From Burkholderiales bacterium (GTDB lineage Bacteria; Pseudomonadota; Gammaproteobacteria; Burkholderiales; Burkholderiaceae_F): a stretch of 45,941 bases of DNA. Location: positions 1 through 45,941 of the forward strand of contig JADCGX010000237.1 of the NCBI GenBank assembly GCA_020248785.1. The letters are read 5' to 3'. The position numbers and the translations under genes were made by a program. The notes under the pieces were generated by a model, which was not told where the DNA came from, did not search any database, and was given only the letters and a program-made list of their open reading frames with translations. Of this stretch, positions 1-8,200 are shown piece after piece. Positions within the stretch are counted from its first letter, which is position 1; every line of letters begins with the position of its first letter.

Positions 1-2
1 AC

Positions 3-209
3 CTCAGCGCCGGTCAGCACGCTCTGGGCCCCTGGCACATCAACAACGTCAACGGCTACCACTCCCGGCTGAAGAACTGGCTGCGACGTTTCAACGGCGT
101 GGCCTCGTCCTATCTGAAGCATTACCTCGGCTGGTTCCGCGCCCTCGACCTCTCCCGAGCCCCGGCGCTCACCCCGCCGGCGATGCTCGCGCTGGCCGTC
201 GGGGTCTGA
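3..209 (+). CDS. IS1595/ISXO2-like transposase, C-terminal part only
   Basis: The frame is open from the window edge to a TGA at 207-209 and encodes the end of a DDE transposase of the IS1595 (ISXO2-like) group. The visible motif is HINNVNGYHSRLKNWLRRF, which carries the H-x-x-x-V-N-x-x-H-S-x-L-K signature typical of the end of the catalytic domain, followed by a Pro/Ala-rich tail. The 5' part lies outside the window, so intactness cannot be judged. A second, broken and inverted copy is present at 17246-17923, and the two share nearly the same last 55 residues and a similar terminal sequence after the stop codon. Confidence 0.8.
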   Translation, partial: LSAGQHALGPWHINNVNGYHSRLKNWLRRFNGVASSYLKHYLGWFRALDLSRAPALTPPAMLALAVGV

Positions 210-234
210 GGGAATCAACACTCAACGCGAATAG
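210..234 (+). repeat. Probable right terminal sequence of the IS1595-like element
   Basis: The 25 bases directly after the transposase stop match, with about five differences, the 25 bases after the stop of the inverted copy (17221-17245 read on the minus strand). Both contain the cores ATCAAC and CAACGCG. Conservation immediately outside the coding region in two copies is what a terminal inverted repeat would give. The matching left end is not in the window. Confidence 0.55.
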
Positions 235-934
235 CGCCGATTTTTGGCATCTCGACCCCCGCGAATGAGGGGGTGCGTCGCGATCGGGTCCGCGCAGGCG
301 GAGGCCTCGCGGAGGCCGATTCGCCGTGTCCTGAGCGCCTGACCCCGTCCGCGGCGTCGATGCGAGGGCTGGTTGCGCTTGGCGGGTCGCCGACCACACC
401 GAGACGTTCGCCATTCGGGAATGCAGAACTGGATCGCGGAGGCAGATGCAGACCAAGCGCAACGGCTGGGCCGCAAGTCTTCCGGCATCTCAGGATCTGC
501 TGCTGTTGTTGCGCCTCTTCCTGGTGCTGCCGGCTGACGACACCCCGAGCCCTGCGGCCCCGGCCGCCGAGTTGTCGTCGGCGACTTCAGAGTTGCATGG
601 GGCATTGACCGAGCCCTTGCTGCGCAGTTGGCGCTCAAGGACGGCAAAGTCCGGCCTAGGGCGCACGTGGACTCGCTGCGTCTGTTCGTCCAGCTGGCGC
701 CCACTGCTGCGTGCCGACCAGGCGGGGACTGCTGACCCGTGGCGTACCAACCGACTAGCGGCCCCGCCGCTGAACGGGATCCGCCTCTCGCCGGCCGTTG
801 ACCGCCGCTCAGCGCTTGGGTGGCGACCTCTACGGCCGCCTTCTTTTCGTGGGAGCTGCCGTCATCCGCGCTGCTCATTACCAACCCGGACCAGCTCGCA
901 TCCCTGGGCCGCCGGGCTGTGGCCAGCCATTGAG
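235..934. other. About 700 bases without a convincing gene
   Basis: Open frames here are short or have the Arg/Pro/Ser-rich composition of antisense translation in GC-rich DNA. Two plus-strand fragments look somewhat more protein-like: one beginning MQNWIAEADADQ at about 421, faintly like an IS3-type OrfA, and one ending ALKDGKVRPRAHVDSL at about 600-690. Both end at stops within about 70 codons. I read the stretch as decayed mobile DNA between the transposase and the toxin-antitoxin modules. Confidence 0.4.
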
Positions 935-1159
935 TCAGGTGCCGTCTGCCCGCGCCTTGTCCAGCAATTCCAGCCCCCGGGCTTCGCGCCCCGCACCGCG
1001 TGTCGCCCGCAGCTTGAATCGGGTCTCGGCGTCGAATTCGGCCAGCATCACGGTGGCCATGTCGTCGATCAACCGGTTCAGGGTGGTGCCCCGGCTTTGC
1101 GCCAGAGCGCGCAGGCGCTGATGCTTGTCGTCGGGTAGGCGCACGGTCAAGGCGGTCAT
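935..1159 (-). CDS. Ribbon-helix-helix antitoxin of a PIN/RHH module
   Basis: This is a 74-residue protein whose N-terminus, MTALTVRLPDDKHQRLRALA, has the beta-strand plus helix pattern of a ribbon-helix-helix DNA-binding antitoxin, with a charged C-terminal tail that would contact the toxin. The ATG at 1157-1159 overlaps the TGA of the upstream PIN gene (ATGA), and an AAGGAG sits eight bases before it, so translation is probably coupled. By family knowledge it neutralises the PIN RNase and represses its own operon as a dimer. The order is toxin first and antitoxin second, the reverse of the common arrangement. The longer in-frame extension upstream (to 1351) overlaps the toxin and is not needed. 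Confidence 0.75.
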   Translation of the reverse strand: MTALTVRLPDDKHQRLRALAQSRGTTLNRLIDDMATVMLAEFDAETRFKLRATRGAGREARGLELLDKARADGT

Positions 1160-1584
1160 GGAGCCATCTCCTTCAAGAACGGGCCCGGCGCCAGGCACCG
1201 TAGGCCGGGGAAGTTCAATTCTGCGCGGGCGAAGTCGCGCAGGTTGCGTGTGACGATGACCTGCGCGCCGCCCGCCACGGCCAGTTCCACCAGGTGGTTG
1301 TCGGCCTCGTCGGGCAGGTTGGGTCGCCAGCCGAAGTACACGCGAGTCCATTCGCAGCGGGCCATGAAGATGTCGAGCAACTCGTCGCGCTCCGCGGCGG
1401 TGAGCCTGCTGGATTGCATCAAGTCTGAGCGTGCCAGCACGTCTTCGTACTCGGCCAGCAGGGCCGAGCCCATCAGCGGCTGCACGGCGCCCGTCAAGCA
1501 GCGGCGCAATACTTCGGCCGCAGCGCCCTGCCCAAGGCAGGCCCCGACGAACACGTTGGTGTCGATGACGACGCGAACTGGCAT
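1156..1584 (-). CDS. PIN-domain toxin (COG1569/TIGR00305-like putative RNase)
   Basis: This 142-residue single-domain PIN protein resembles the family annotated as putative toxin-antitoxin component, PIN family. It starts MPVRVVIDTNVF, with Asp8 as the first acidic metal ligand. A Glu near 45 (LLAEYEDVL), the PDEADNHLVELA segment around 91-102 and the closing TRNLRDF motif near 112-118 supply the other acidic and polar active-site positions. The expected activity is Mg2+-dependent cleavage of RNA. I chose the Met just before the first beta strand, because the extra 36 residues of the longer frame do not look conserved. The next gene, the antitoxin, overlaps its stop by four bases. Confidence 0.75.
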   Translation of the reverse strand: MPVRVVIDTNVFVGACLGQGAAAEVLRRCLTGAVQPLMGSALLAEYEDVLARSDLMQSSRLTAAERDELLDIFMARCEWTRVYFGWRPNLPDEADNHLVELAVAGGAQVIVTRNLRDFARAELNFPGLRCLAPGPFLKEMAP

Positions 1585-1711
1585 GCCAGATGGTATCAAA
1601 AATGCCACCAATGTGCGGGTGAAGGCGGCATCGCGGAGGGCTAGCGCTGCGGTGGGCGGCCGGTGGCCTTGGCAGCTGACGGCTCTGGTCAACGCCGCTT
1701 CAGCATCAGCC

Positions 1712-3058
1712 TCATCCTCCAGACTCCCAGGCCCGTGCCTGCTGCTTCATGCCGTTGAAGATGGCCTCGGCCATTCGCTGGGGGAACCCGGTGGGCTGCT
1801 CGCTCGCAATCTGCGCCTGAACTGCCGCGATGGCGGCAGGCACCCGCGCTACCAGGGCCTGCATGGCCTGCCAGGTGCCGTCGACGCCACTTCGTTGTGC
1901 CAGCCCTTCCCAATGCCGCGTCTCGATGCGCGCCAGCTGGTAGTGCGTGTTCTTCGACCGCACGGCCATCGCGAGCTTGGCCTCCTGCCAGGCGACCCGG
2001 TTGGCGCCTGCGCCGATGATCGGCCAGGCCGAGATCACGTCGTACAGAGGCGTCATCCGGTATCGGCCGCCGGGCAGCAGGAACAGCGAGAAATTCTTCG
2101 CATGCCCGTCTGTGGCTGCCAGCAACCAGAACGCCAGCTGCGCACACAGGAAGTGCCGTACGTCAGCCCCTGCTGTGGCACTAGCGCGCAGCACCTGCAG
2201 GCACTGCGCCATCCCGGGGCCGCCTTGCGCCTCGTACCTGTCCTCCGACGGCAAGCCCAGGACCTGGCAGAAGTCTTCTTGCGGGATGCGGGCGATCCAG
2301 CGCTGCGGCGCGCTCTGCCATTGCCGGTCGAAGCGCTCGACCACCAGCACGGTCTGATCATCGAAGTGGCCAATGTCCGTGGTGGCCACCGGCAGGCCCA
2401 ACTCGCGCAGCAGCTGCGCGCACAGCCATTCGTTGTAGACCGACTCGCTCAAGTCCAGTCGGCGGCCGCCCACCAGACCCAAGGGCAGCTTCAGGATGTG
2501 CGTGGTCGGTGTCGCCCCCAGCGGGCGGCACCACTGGCCATCGATGCGCAGGAGGGCGGTCTTTTCCTGGGCGCCGGCGATCGAGATGCGCAGGGGGTCG
2601 TCATTCGCCGCAGTATCAAGATCGTTGCCCAGTCCCGGCGCGGCCGCCACACCGCGCAGGTGCCGCGCCACGGCCTGGTCATCCATCGGCTCGCCTTGGA
2701 CTTGGTCGAACCCTGTTGGGGGCTGCTCGGGCGGCAGCAGCTGCACGGCCCCGACGCAGTCCCGGCCGATGGCCTGCAGCAGCTCGAACACGTCGGTGGA
2801 GCCCAGCTTGAATCGAGCGCTGACGCGGCGCCGGATGCGCTCGTCATCGGGCAACAGGTTGTCGAAGTAGTGGGCGACCACAGGCCCCGTGACCGTCCGG
2901 TCTGGCGTGAGGGGCAGCGACAGCGACAGGGGCCGGACCCGCGGCGAGGCGATCCATGAAGGTTCGTAGATGAACCGATGCCCGCCGGTGCGTGTGCGCT
3001 GCCAGGTGCCGACGCGCTCGCCGTTCATCCACACCCAGAGTTCGCGCACCTCAGCCAT
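1712..3058 (-). CDS. hipA: HipA-type serine/threonine kinase toxin
   Basis: At 448 residues it is close to E. coli HipA (440). The N-subdomain 1 is present (WMNGERVGTW, then YFDNLLPDDERIRRR around 64-78). The ATP-binding loop ISIAGAQEK at 158-166 contains the serine equivalent to E. coli Ser150, whose autophosphorylation inactivates the kinase. The catalytic loop DGHAKN starts at Asp317 and the metal-binding MTPLYD ends at Asp340, so all key residues are intact. By homology it phosphorylates glutamyl-tRNA synthetase and halts translation, although HipA homologues can use other aminoacyl-tRNA synthetases. It follows hipB after an 83-base gap and belongs to the same minus-strand operon. The PIN gene begins about 130 bases downstream. 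Confidence 0.92.
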   Translation of the reverse strand: MAEVRELWVWMNGERVGTWQRTRTGGHRFIYEPSWIASPRVRPLSLSLPLTPDRTVTGPVVAHYFDNLLPDDERIRRRVSARFKLGSTDVFELLQAIGRDCVGAVQLLPPEQPPTGFDQVQGEPMDDQAVARHLRGVAAAPGLGNDLDTAANDDPLRISIAGAQEKTALLRIDGQWCRPLGATPTTHILKLPLGLVGGRRLDLSESVYNEWLCAQLLRELGLPVATTDIGHFDDQTVLVVERFDRQWQSAPQRWIARIPQEDFCQVLGLPSEDRYEAQGGPGMAQCLQVLRASATAGADVRHFLCAQLAFWLLAATDGHAKNFSLFLLPGGRYRMTPLYDVISAWPIIGAGANRVAWQEAKLAMAVRSKNTHYQLARIETRHWEGLAQRSGVDGTWQAMQALVARVPAAIAAVQAQIASEQPTGFPQRMAEAIFNGMKQQARAWESGG

Positions 3059-3141
3059 GGCGCGCCCTGGGAGTCGATTGCTGGGGTGGGGGCAAGGGGT
3101 TGATCATGCGTTCAAGCCCCCCCGCTGGGCGCCGCCGATCG

Positions 3142-3537
3142 TCACCACTGGCCCCGCGGCGGCGCCTCGGGCGCGTCGTTCGGAGGAGGTGGCGCCGAAG
3201 ACGGGCGTTCCTGCCTGGACGGCGGCGCGCCCGCCTGTGGAAGCTTGTCATCGGGACTGGCGGGCTGCGCAGGCGCCTGTTTGTCTAGGGACCTCCCGGC
3301 CGCGCTGGGCGGCGTCGAAGGCGCGGTCTCCCTGACCACCAGCTGCGCACCGAGCATCGCCAGGACGTTCATCAACTGCTCGACGCTCACGCTGCCGGGC
3401 TCGCGTTCAATGTCGGCCACCCGTGACTGCACCACGCCCAGATGCCGCGCCAGTTGCGCCTGCGTCATCTGGCGCGACTTGCGCAGCGACTTCAGAAGCT
3501 GCTGGAGTTGGCTGGTGAGCTGTAGCGGGTAGTCCAT
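3142..3537 (-). CDS. hipB: HipB-type antitoxin with long Pro-rich tail
   Basis: This is a 131-residue protein with an N-terminal Xre/Cro helix-turn-helix at about residues 15-66 (MTQAQLARHLGVVQSRVADIE is the recognition region). A roughly 60-residue Pro/Ala/Ser-rich, probably disordered tail follows, ending in Gly-Gln-Trp. E. coli HipB is only 88 residues but also ends in Trp, and that terminal residue docks into a pocket of HipA, so the terminal Trp here may serve the same purpose on a longer tether (inference). It should bind and neutralise HipA and repress hipBA from the inverted repeats directly upstream. It is the first gene of the operon. Confidence 0.88.
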   Translation of the reverse strand: MDYPLQLTSQLQQLLKSLRKSRQMTQAQLARHLGVVQSRVADIEREPGSVSVEQLMNVLAMLGAQLVVRETAPSTPPSAAGRSLDKQAPAQPASPDDKLPQAGAPPSRQERPSSAPPPPNDAPEAPPRGQW

Positions 3538-3561
3538 CGGATGATCGGCCAGAGGCGATTT

Positions 3562-3617
3562 CTAGATCGTATCGTCTTTAAGTGATAAATGCAAAAACTC
3601 GCTTAAGTGCGATCTAG
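3562..3617. promoter_or_regulatory. Candidate HipB operator (inverted repeats)
   Basis: CTAGATCG at 3562-3569 is repeated exactly inverted as CGATCTAG at 3610-3617. Inside lies a second, partly palindromic element, TCGCTTAAGTGCGA, whose core TTAAGTG is echoed closer to the gene. The arrangement of paired sites spanning the promoter is typical of HipB autoregulation, but the sequence is not the E. coli TATCC/GGATA box. Confidence 0.5.
3566..3594 (-). promoter_or_regulatory. Candidate hipBA promoter
   Basis: On the minus strand a TTGCAT (bases 3589-3594) is followed after exactly 17 bases by TACGAT (3566-3571), about 30 bases ahead of the hipB ATG. The -10 matches four of six consensus bases and the -35 only three, so this would be a weak sigma-70 promoter. 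It lies inside the inverted repeats of the candidate operator, as expected for autorepression. Confidence 0.5.
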
Positions 3618-4003
3618 CTGTCTGCGCGTTGGCGGGGACAACTGCCAAGCGCGAAGCTACCTTTGAACACGCGCCGGCTCGCCTGGAGCATATTCAGCGC
3701 TAGCCACACCGCGGCCCCAATGCGACCGCCATGGGGCTGATATGGCCGCAGCTTGAAGCGGCGCGGCGGTCGAGCGCGCCGCCGCGCGGAGGGTGGTTTG
3801 CGGCGCGCCGGAGATGGTGTACATTCAACCCAACGGTCGGGCTGGACTTGCAGTTTGCAAATCAGGCTGTTCGGTGAAGCTGGTGTTGTTCGGGCCAGGC
3901 AGGTGTTGATGGGTGAGAGGTCGAATCGCAGTAAGTGCTTGATTTGACGACATAACCCCCATCAAACCCTATCCGGCGCGCCGGACACCGTGCCTAACCA
4001 TTA
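3618..4003. other. Intergenic stretch between hipBA control region and tRNA scar
   Basis: No protein-coding frame here looks real. A short palindrome (GGCGCGCC context near 3978-3990) precedes the tRNA fragment. If the scar at 4004-4050 is an island end, this stretch would be the island's last few hundred bases. Confidence 0.4.
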
Positions 4004-4050
4004 GCCTCATAACCCAAAGGTCGCAAGTTCAAATCTTGCCCCCGCAACCA
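4004..4050 (+). other. 3' fragment of an initiator tRNA-Met gene, probable att site
   Basis: The sequence carries the anticodon loop CTCATAA with anticodon CAT, the 3' half of its stem, a complete T-arm (stem GCAAG at 4023-4027 pairing with CTTGC at 4035-4039, loop TTCAAAT), the 3' acceptor strand CCCCGCA and an encoded CCA. It closely matches the 3' end of proteobacterial tRNA-fMet. The bases before it cannot form the D-arm, the 5' anticodon stem or the acceptor, so this is not a functional tRNA. A perfect terminator hairpin follows 23 bases later, as after a genuine tRNA gene. This is the usual appearance of the distal attachment site left by an integrating island. By that logic the island lies to the left. 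Confidence 0.8.
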
Positions 4051-4073
4051 CATTCAGTGCCGACAGGCGCTTT

Positions 4074-4098
4074 CGAAGCCCGCCCCGTGCGGGCTTCG
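4074..4098 (+). terminator. Rho-independent terminator behind the tRNA fragment
   Basis: A perfect 10-bp stem (CGAAGCCCGC at 4074-4083 with GCGGGCTTCG at 4089-4098) and a five-base loop are followed by GCGTTTCT. Its place right behind the tRNA 3' end suggests it is the original terminator of the tRNA gene. Confidence 0.75.
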
Positions 4099-4305
4099 GC
4101 GTTTCTGGGGCCATGTGACAGGACCAGTGACGTCACAAGCCGCCTTCGAACCCGCGTACCACGATCTCCTGACCGTCGAGCTTGTGTGACGAATGAGATC
4201 AGGATGGACCGCTATGCCGCCCCATCCGGGTGTGCCCGGGCTTCCATGTGTGAGGCCGTTTGGGCGCAGCCTGCAGATGCGAGACAACGCCCGGCTCGCT
4301 ACCCG

Positions 4306-4713
4306 TCAACCCCCGGCGATCCAGTTCTCCGTCAGCAAACCTGGCACCCGTTCGAACTCCCCGAGGTTGTTGGTCACGAGGGTAAGCCCCTCGCTGCGGG
4401 CGTGGGCCGCGATGTGCAGGTCGTTCACGCCGATCGGCCGGCCCACCCCTTCCAGCGCGCTGCGGATGGCACCGTAGTGCTGCGATGCCTTGGCGGTGTA
4501 GGGCAGCACTTCGAGCAGGCTGGCGAACTCCTCCACGACGGCAAGGTTGCGAGCGACCTTCGCGCTCTTCTCGGCGCCGTGAAACAACTCGCTCAGCGTG
4601 ACGGCGGAAATCGCCATCCGGCCGGCGTTCTCGTTGAAGACGCCCAGCACCTCGATCGGCCGCCGCTTGATGACGTGGATGGCGATGTTGGTGTCGAGCA
4701 GGTACTTCAGCAT
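4306..4713 (-). CDS. vapC: VapC PIN-domain RNase toxin
   Basis: This 135-residue PIN protein starts MLKYLLDTNIAIHVIKRRP. The acidic residues are Asp7, Glu42 (TLSELFHG), Asp98 (IGVNDLHIAAHA) and the C-terminal TNNLGEF with Glu119, which is the full VapC active-site set. VapC toxins are Mg2+-dependent RNases that commonly cleave initiator tRNA or 23S rRNA; the target here is unknown. The start chosen is the conserved Met directly before the first strand. The gene lies 13 bases downstream of vapB in the same direction, so the two form one operon. This module lies just outside the inferred island boundary at 4050. Confidence 0.92.
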   Translation of the reverse strand: MLKYLLDTNIAIHVIKRRPIEVLGVFNENAGRMAISAVTLSELFHGAEKSAKVARNLAVVEEFASLLEVLPYTAKASQHYGAIRSALEGVGRPIGVNDLHIAAHARSEGLTLVTNNLGEFERVPGLLTENWIAGG

Positions 4714-4726
4714 CGCCTGCACCGCG

Positions 4727-4960
4727 TCAGAGGGCTTCGCGGTCGGGTTGCTCCTGCGAGGCGCGTTCGACCATGAAGTCGTCCGACGCCTCGGGGCCGT
4801 TGCGGAAGAACTCATCCCAGGTGTGACCCACCGGCGAGATGATGCGATCGACCCCCCGGGCGCGTACCCGCACCTTCTTCACGCCCTCGGGCAGGCGCAC
4901 ATCGGCCGGCAGTCGCACGGCCTGGGAGCGGTTGTTCGTGAAGACCGATGTGACGCTCAT
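4727..4960 (-). CDS. vapB: VapB antitoxin (AbrB/SpoVT fold)
   Basis: This 77-residue protein has the N-terminus MSVTSVFTNNRSQAVRLP, the classic VapB swapped-hairpin DNA-binding motif, then RVRARGVDRIISPVGHTWDEFF and a short C-terminal toxin-binding segment. It should neutralise the downstream VapC and repress the operon. An alternative Met at 4979-4981 lies inside the palindromic operator and adds seven poorly conserved residues, so I take the Met at 4958-4960. Neither start has a strong Shine-Dalgarno sequence. Confidence 0.88.
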   Translation of the reverse strand: MSVTSVFTNNRSQAVRLPADVRLPEGVKKVRVRARGVDRIISPVGHTWDEFFRNGPEASDDFMVERASQEQPDREAL

Positions 4961-4978
4961 GGAGGACTCGCGAGATGG

Positions 4979-4997
4979 CATATACCAATAGTATATG
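4979..4997. promoter_or_regulatory. Candidate VapBC operator palindrome
   Basis: A perfect inverted repeat, CATATAC-(CAATA)-GTATATG, sits 19 bases upstream of the vapB start. Short A/T-rich palindromes overlapping the -10 region are typical VapBC autoregulatory sites, and a TATACT-like -10 on the minus strand falls within it. Confidence 0.65.
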
Positions 4998-5030
4998 GCT
5001 GTGCGGACTGGTCCGACGGGCTTGGGCGTT

Positions 5031-5200
5031 CGGGCCGGCGCGCTCCGCCCGCTGCACTACCTGTGCCTCAGCGGCCAGGAGGTCTAGCGCGGCGAATTCA
5101 AGCGCACGACCGGGCTGGCCGACCGCACCGCCGTGCAACTGCGCGCGGCACTGACGAGGCGCGGGCTGCCGCGCAGCGACGCGCCGCAAGGCGCGCTTCC
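5031..5200 (+). pseudogene. Remnant of a Fic-family protein C-terminus
   Basis: In one plus-strand frame the translation reads YLCLSGQEV, an in-frame TAG at 5085-5087, then GEFKRTTGLADRTAVQLRAAL and a stretch containing SDAPQGAL. This is how the winged-helix tail of Fic-domain (AMPylase) proteins usually ends. The catalytic HPFxxGNGR region is absent, the frame has a stop codon, and it runs into the helicase promoter region. It is most likely the end of a Fic gene cut away by recombination. The family call rests on a short stretch. Confidence 0.5.
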
Positions 5201-5265
5201 TGCAGCGCAGCTGTCGGCGCAGACTGCGGCGGCGCCCGGCCGATCGGTTGAAGTAGGCTCTTCCC

Positions 5266-8200
5266 ATGGCGCTCCCCGATGGTCTCTACGAGCTGCTGCT
5301 GACCGAAGGTCTGGCCAAGGCCGTTGCCGCCCTGGAGCCTGGCAGCGCGGAAGTGCGGTCGATCGGCGGCGGGGTGCCCGAGCTGCTGGTCGATGCCATG
5401 GCCCGCCAGCTGGGCGCCATCCTGGAGGACATCGCCGGCGACGACGCTGACCGGTCCCGACGCCAGCTCGAGCTCGTCAACGAACTGCTGGTGACGCTGC
5501 GCCAGCGGCTGGCCGCCGGCCATGGCGAGGACACGACCGTTGCCGCGGCCGAGGTGGTAGACCTGATCGCGCAGCCTCTGCGGGTGCTGCGGGCCGTACG
5601 GCGAGACCAGCAGTTTCCGCCGGCCCCCGAGGTCGGGCTCGCGGCCCCTTGGCTGTTCACGGCGGGGAAGGGATCGCCTTCGCTGCTGCACGAGATACGG
5701 CGCGAGCTGGCCTCTGCCGACCAGGTCGACATCCTCGTCAGCTTCATCACGGTGTCCGGCGTGCGCAAGCTGCAGGACGTGCTGCAGCAGATCACGGCCA
5801 CCGGCGCGCACGGCCAGCGTGCCACGCGCCTGCGCATCCTCACCACCACCTACACCGGCGCCACCGAGGCGCGCGCACTGGATGAGCTGGCACGCCTGCC
5901 GGGGTGCGAGGTCCGGGTGTCGCTCGATGGTCGCCGCACCCGCCTGCACGCCAAGGCATGGTTGTTTCAGCGCAAGACGGGCTTCGGCTCGGCCTACGTC
6001 GGCAGCGCCAATCTCTCGGGCGCGGCGCTGACGGGCGGGTTGGAGTGGACCGTCAAGCTCTCGCAGCGTGCGCAGGAGGCACTGTTCACCCGGGCGATCG
6101 CCCACTTCGAGACGCTTTGGGCCGACAGCGAGTTCCAGCGCTACGACCCCGACAACGCCCACCACCGGCAGGCGCTGGCCGCGGCGCTCGGGCGGGAGTC
6201 CTTCGGCAGCGAGCCCAGCGGCGCAGTCGCCTTCTTCGACCTGCAGCCCAAGACCTACCAGCAGGACATACTGGAGCAACTGGCGGCCGAGCGTGCCCAC
6301 GGCCGGCATCGCAACCTGGTGGTGGCGGCCACCGGCACCGGCAAGACCGTGGTGGCGGCGTTCGACTACCGGAACGCCTGTCGCAGCGAAGGCGGGCGAC
6401 CTCGGCTGCTCTTCGTGGCGCACCGCGAAGAGATCCTTCGCCAGGCCCTTCGCACCTACCGCGAGGTGTTGCGCGATCCCGAGTTCGGCGAGCTGCTGAC
6501 CGGCAGCCACGATCCCGGGCGCTGGGACCACCTCTTCGCCACCATCGACAGCGTGACCAGCCGCGAACTCGTCGCCAGGGTCGGGGCCGCCCACTGGCAC
6601 ACCGTGGTCGTCGATGAATGCCACCGGCTCGCCGCGGACCGCTTCGACGCCTTCGTGCGCGCCGTTCAACCGCGCGTTCTGCTCGGTCTGACGGCCACGC
6701 CGGAGCGCAGCGACGGGCAGCCGATCATGCCGTACTTCGACGCCAGGCCTGACGGCAGCCCGGCGGTCGAATTGCGCCTGTGGCATGCCCTCGACCTGCA
6801 GTTGCTCGCGCCGTTCGAGTACTACGCCTGTGACGACGCCACCGACTTCTCGGCAGTGCCCTGGGACAGGCCCGGCGAGCGCGAGGCCGTCGACAACCTG
6901 GTCACCGGCAACGATGCGCGCGCGCGGCTGGTGGTGAACGAGTGGCGGCGTCTGGCGTCTGATGCCGCACGGTCGCGTGCGCTCGTGTTCTGCGTCTCGG
7001 TCGCGCATGCCGAGTTCATGACCGAGTGGCTCAACCGGGCCGGTCTTCCAGCTGCCTGCGTGGTGGGTGCGACGAGCGCCGAGGTCCGCCGCCGGGCACC
7101 GCAGCGCCTGCTCGATGGCGAGCTGTGCGCCTTGGTCACGGTCGACCTCTACAACGAAGGGGTCGACCTGCCGATGGTCGACACGCTGTTGCTGCTGCGG
7201 CCGACGCAGAGTCCGGTGCTGTTCCAGCAGCAGATCGGCCGTGGCCTGCGCCTGGCGCCGGGCAAGGAGAGCTGCCTGGTGCTCGACTTCGTCGGCCAGC
7301 ACCGCAGCGAGTTCCGCTTCGACCGCCTGCTGTCGAGCCTGACCGGCCTGTCGCGCCGCGAACTCGTGGACGGCGTCGAGAACGGCTTCGGCAGCCTGCC
7401 CCCTGGCTGCCACATCCACCTGCAACGTCAGACGCGGGAGCAGGTGCTGCAGGGCCTGCGCGCTCTGACGACGCAGAACTGGCGTCGGCTGAAGACGGAG
7501 CTGCAGGCCTATGCAGCGCTGCGCGGCCGCTCAGCGGTGCGGTTGGCCGACTTCCTGCATGACCAGGCGCTCGAGCTGGAGGATGTCTACCGCGCAGCGA
7601 CTGGCCAGGGCCGCAGCGGCTGGACCGCGCTGAAGCGCGATGCCGGCCTGCTCGTTGCGGAGCCCGGGCCCGAGGAAGACTATTTCAGCCGGCGGTTTGC
7701 GGACCTGCTGCACGTCGACGACCCGCTGCGGCTCGACGTGATGGCCGCGGTCGGCGCAGGGCAAGTTCGCTTGCCCGCGCTCGATGCGATGCCCGCGCTC
7801 GGCGTCCAGATGCTGGCGTACCAGGTCGATGGCCGACACGAGCAGGCCGCGGGGCCGCAAGCCTTCATCGAGCGCCTGCAGCGTCATCCGGCAATCGCGG
7901 CCGAGCTGGTTGAGCTGTCATCCCTGTTGCAGGCACGCACGACGCTCGGCGCAAGGTCGGTCCCCGGGCTGGAAGAAGCGCCGTTGTGCCTGCACGCAGG
8001 CTACGGTGTGCGCGAGGTGCTCACGGCCGTGGGCTGGCTGACTGCGGCGCGACGCGCGCCGTTCCAGGCGGGTGTGCTGCCGCTGACCCACCGCAAGACC
8101 GAGCTGCTGTTCGTCACTCTCGACAAGAGCGAGGGATATCACGACCGCATCGCCTACCACGACTACGCGATCAGCGTGGATCGCTTCCACTGGCAGACGC

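Noticed and set aside
4004..4050. Functional tRNA-Met gene
   Set aside because: There is no 5' acceptor strand, D-arm or 5' anticodon stem that could pair with the 3' half.
5098..7425. 775-codon open frame on the minus strand
   Set aside because: It is antisense to the helicase, which shows ordered catalytic motifs. The antisense translation is Gly/Ala/Arg/Gln-rich without motifs, as expected in GC-rich DNA.
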